A stretch of 64,000 nucleotides of DNA from Streptomyces sp. RKND-216 (GTDB lineage Bacteria; Actinomycetota; Actinomycetes; Streptomycetales; Streptomycetaceae): positions 663,001 to 727,000 of the forward strand of contig NZ_SSBQ01000002.1 in assembly GCF_004795255.1 (NCBI RefSeq), in the 5' to 3' direction. A program made the translations under genes and the position numbers. This document shows positions 62,648-64,000 of this stretch, one piece after another; the stretch's first letter is position 1, and the number at the start of each line of letters is the position of its first letter. The notes beneath the pieces were generated by a model. The model was not told the origin of the DNA. It did not search any database and was given only the letters and a program-made list of their open reading frames with translations.

Positions 62648-64000
62648 TCACCGGCCGTCGCGGCGGACGTGGAACACCGCGCCGTCGACCGTGGCGACCG
62701 GGCGGTAGTGGGCGGTGAGGTAGGCGTCGAGGCGGGGGATGCGGGCGGGGCGGTAGGGGGCGCCGCGCGAGTCGTCGACGACGACGGCGGGCGGGTGCTC
62801 CCGCAGGTCGCGCAGGAAGCGCGGCCAGGAACCGGGCATGGCGTACTGCTCGCCGGTGCGGACGCCGCCCCGGCCGCCGCTGAAGTTGGTGAGGAATCCG
62901 GCGGTGAGGTAGCGCGTCGCGGGCCGGCGGTCGGCGAGCCAGTAGTCCTCGGGATGCATGCCCCACACCAGGACGGGCTCGTCGGGGGCGGTGCGCTGCC
63001 GGAGTTCGGCGGCGACCCGGCGCGCGTGCTCCAACTCGGCGCGTTCGGCCGTGAACCCCCAAGTGACGAACCCGGCGGTCAGGACGCCGGTCAGAGCGAC
63101 GGCGACGGCCGCTCGGCGCGGCGCCGCCGCCCGCAGTGCGGCGGTGGCCAGCAGTGTGAGCGGGGGCAGCAGTTGCAGGAAGTAGTGGCCGAAGAACTGG
63201 AATCCGACGGTGACGGCGACGGCGGAGGCACCCAGCCACACCCACAGGTCGGCGATGCCGGCGAGGCGGCGGTGGTACACGGCGCGCCCGAGCACGGCGA
63301 CCAGCGGCGCGGCGGCCAGCAGCAGCAGCGTGGTGCCGACGACGGCACGGCCGGCGGCGAGGAGTTCGGCGCCCTCCGCCGAGGCGTACTCCCCCGACCC
63401 GGCGAACGTCCAGTAGGCGAAGCATCCGGGTCCGAAGTGCGCCGCCGCCACGCCGACCGGGAGCGCGGTCGCGGCGAGCAGTCGCAGCCACGCCCCCGCA
63501 CGCGACCGGTCCTCGTCGCGGAGCAGCAGGAAGAGCACAGGCAGCAGGACAACGCCACCGGTCTGCTTGGTGAGGAGCGCCGCCGCGACGGCGAGGCCCG
63601 CACGGCCCCAGAGGCGCCGGTCGGCGTACCGGACGGCGGCCGCCGTCCAGGGCAGCATGAACACCTCGAAGGTCGCCGCCTGCGTGTCCTCCGGGCTCAG
63701 GCCGACGGAGAGCAGCACCGAGACGACGCCGGCCGTCCAGCCCGCGCGGTCGCCCCAGCGCCTGCGCGCGGTCGAGGCGAGCAGGGCGGCCGTGGCGACG
63801 GTGGCGACCACGGCGAGGGCCTTCAGCGGCCACAGCGACGCGTCTCCGAAGAGGGCGAACGCCGCCTGGTACAGCCAGGGCAGCAGCGGTGGTTTGCGGT
63901 CGACGACGGTCTCGTACAGTCCGCCGCCCGCGGCGAGCTGGCGGGCCTGTGTGGCGAGGAAGCCCTCGTCGGGGTTCCAGAGGGCGGTGGTGAAAGAGGG
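62648..64000 (-). CDS. GT39-family (ArnT/PMT-like) membrane glycosyltransferase, N-terminus beyond window
   Basis: At least 451 residues are visible, reading in from the right edge with no start. Near the edge, NPDEGFLATQARQLAAGG then RKPPLLPWLYQAAF matches the first extracytoplasmic loop of GT39-like enzymes, with the catalytic Asp-Glu. About ten membrane helices follow. The C-terminal soluble part (LVWGMHPEDYWLADRRPATR, YRPVATVDGAVFHVRRDGR) resembles polyprenyl-phosphate-sugar-using transferases of the cell envelope. The acceptor is unknown. Confidence 0.85.
   Translation of the reverse strand, partial: PSFTTALWNPDEGFLATQARQLAAGGGLYETVVDRKPPLLPWLYQAAFALFGDASLWPLKALAVVATVATAALLASTARRRWGDRAGWTAGVVSVLLSVGLSPEDTQAATFEVFMLPWTAAAVRYADRRLWGRAGLAVAAALLTKQTGGVVLLPVLFLLLRDEDRSRAGAWLRLLAATALPVGVAAAHFGPGCFAYWTFAGSGEYASAEGAELLAAGRAVVGTTLLLLAAAPLVAVLGRAVYHRRLAGIADLWVWLGASAVAVTVGFQFFGHYFLQLLPPLTLLATAALRAAAPRRAAVAVALTGVLTAGFVTWGFTAERAELEHARRVAAELRQRTAPDEPVLVWGMHPEDYWLADRRPATRYLTAGFLTNFSGGRGGVRTGEQYAMPGSWPRFLRDLREHPPAVVVDDSRGAPYRPARIPRLDAYLTAHYRPVATVDGAVFHVRRDGR

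Overview
The window is a 64 kb piece of chromosome from a Streptomyces or a very close relative. The evidence is the very high G+C content with strong third-position GC bias, many GTG starts, GTGA/ATGA stop-start overlaps, and marker genes: the sporulation response regulator whiI, the 2-methylisoborneol pair, a SAV2148-type HEPN protein, DUF3000, and an actinobacterial hemE/cgoX/hemQ set. No rRNA, tRNA or CRISPR array was seen.

Layout. 1-7.2 kb (minus strand): a partial NAD-dependent epimerase, a DUF1697 protein, a membrane acyltransferase, two tandem Stealth-family sugar-phosphate transferases, and a HEPN/PLD-like protein. 7.5-12.1 kb (plus): glycogen debranching enzyme (GlgX/TreX) and maltooligosyltrehalose synthase TreY; the matching trehalohydrolase TreZ lies 24 kb away at 36.5-38.2 kb. 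12.4-25.4 kb: an accessory island holding a secreted LamG protein, a 1973-residue secreted RHS/YD-repeat protein with a non-canonical AT-richer tail, a candidate PH-like membrane immunity protein, a frameshifted secreted SH3 protein, an IS5-type insertion sequence, and an orphan membrane protein. 25.5-34.0 kb: an alpha-galactoside (raffinose/melibiose-type) locus with GH36 alpha-galactosidase, ABC binding protein, two permeases and a GH13 alpha-glucosidase in one operon, plus a divergent ROK regulator. It has no ATPase gene, as expected where a shared MsiK-type ATPase serves many importers.

34.2-42.9 kb: FHA protein, NUDIX hydrolase, a possible leader peptide plus GNAT acetyltransferase, TreZ, an APH(6)/hydroxyurea-kinase-like protein, a secreted NPP1 protein, a SAM methyltransferase, MsrB and MurC. 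43.4-45.6 kb: 2-methylisoborneol synthase and geranyl diphosphate C-methyltransferase. 45.7-50 kb: a stress-protein-like gene, a RibD-C reductase, a ZapE-type ATPase and a Tat-exported PhoX phosphatase. 50.2-55.3 kb: coproporphyrin-dependent heme genes (hemQ, cgoX/hemY, hemE), interrupted by a DUF4349 lipoprotein and the remains of an FAD oxidoreductase. 55.4-62.1 kb: DUF3000, whiI (preceded by a WhiG-type promoter candidate), ribonuclease D, a DUF4190 remnant, and the fadA-fadB beta-oxidation operon. The window ends with a small NYN/PIN-like protein and a partial GT39 glycosyltransferase.

The part most likely to be new is the LamG-RHS-immunity candidate island at 12.4-25.4 kb. The RHS tail matches no toxin family I recognise, appears to end in the wrong frame, and is followed by small membrane or secreted genes of different base composition.
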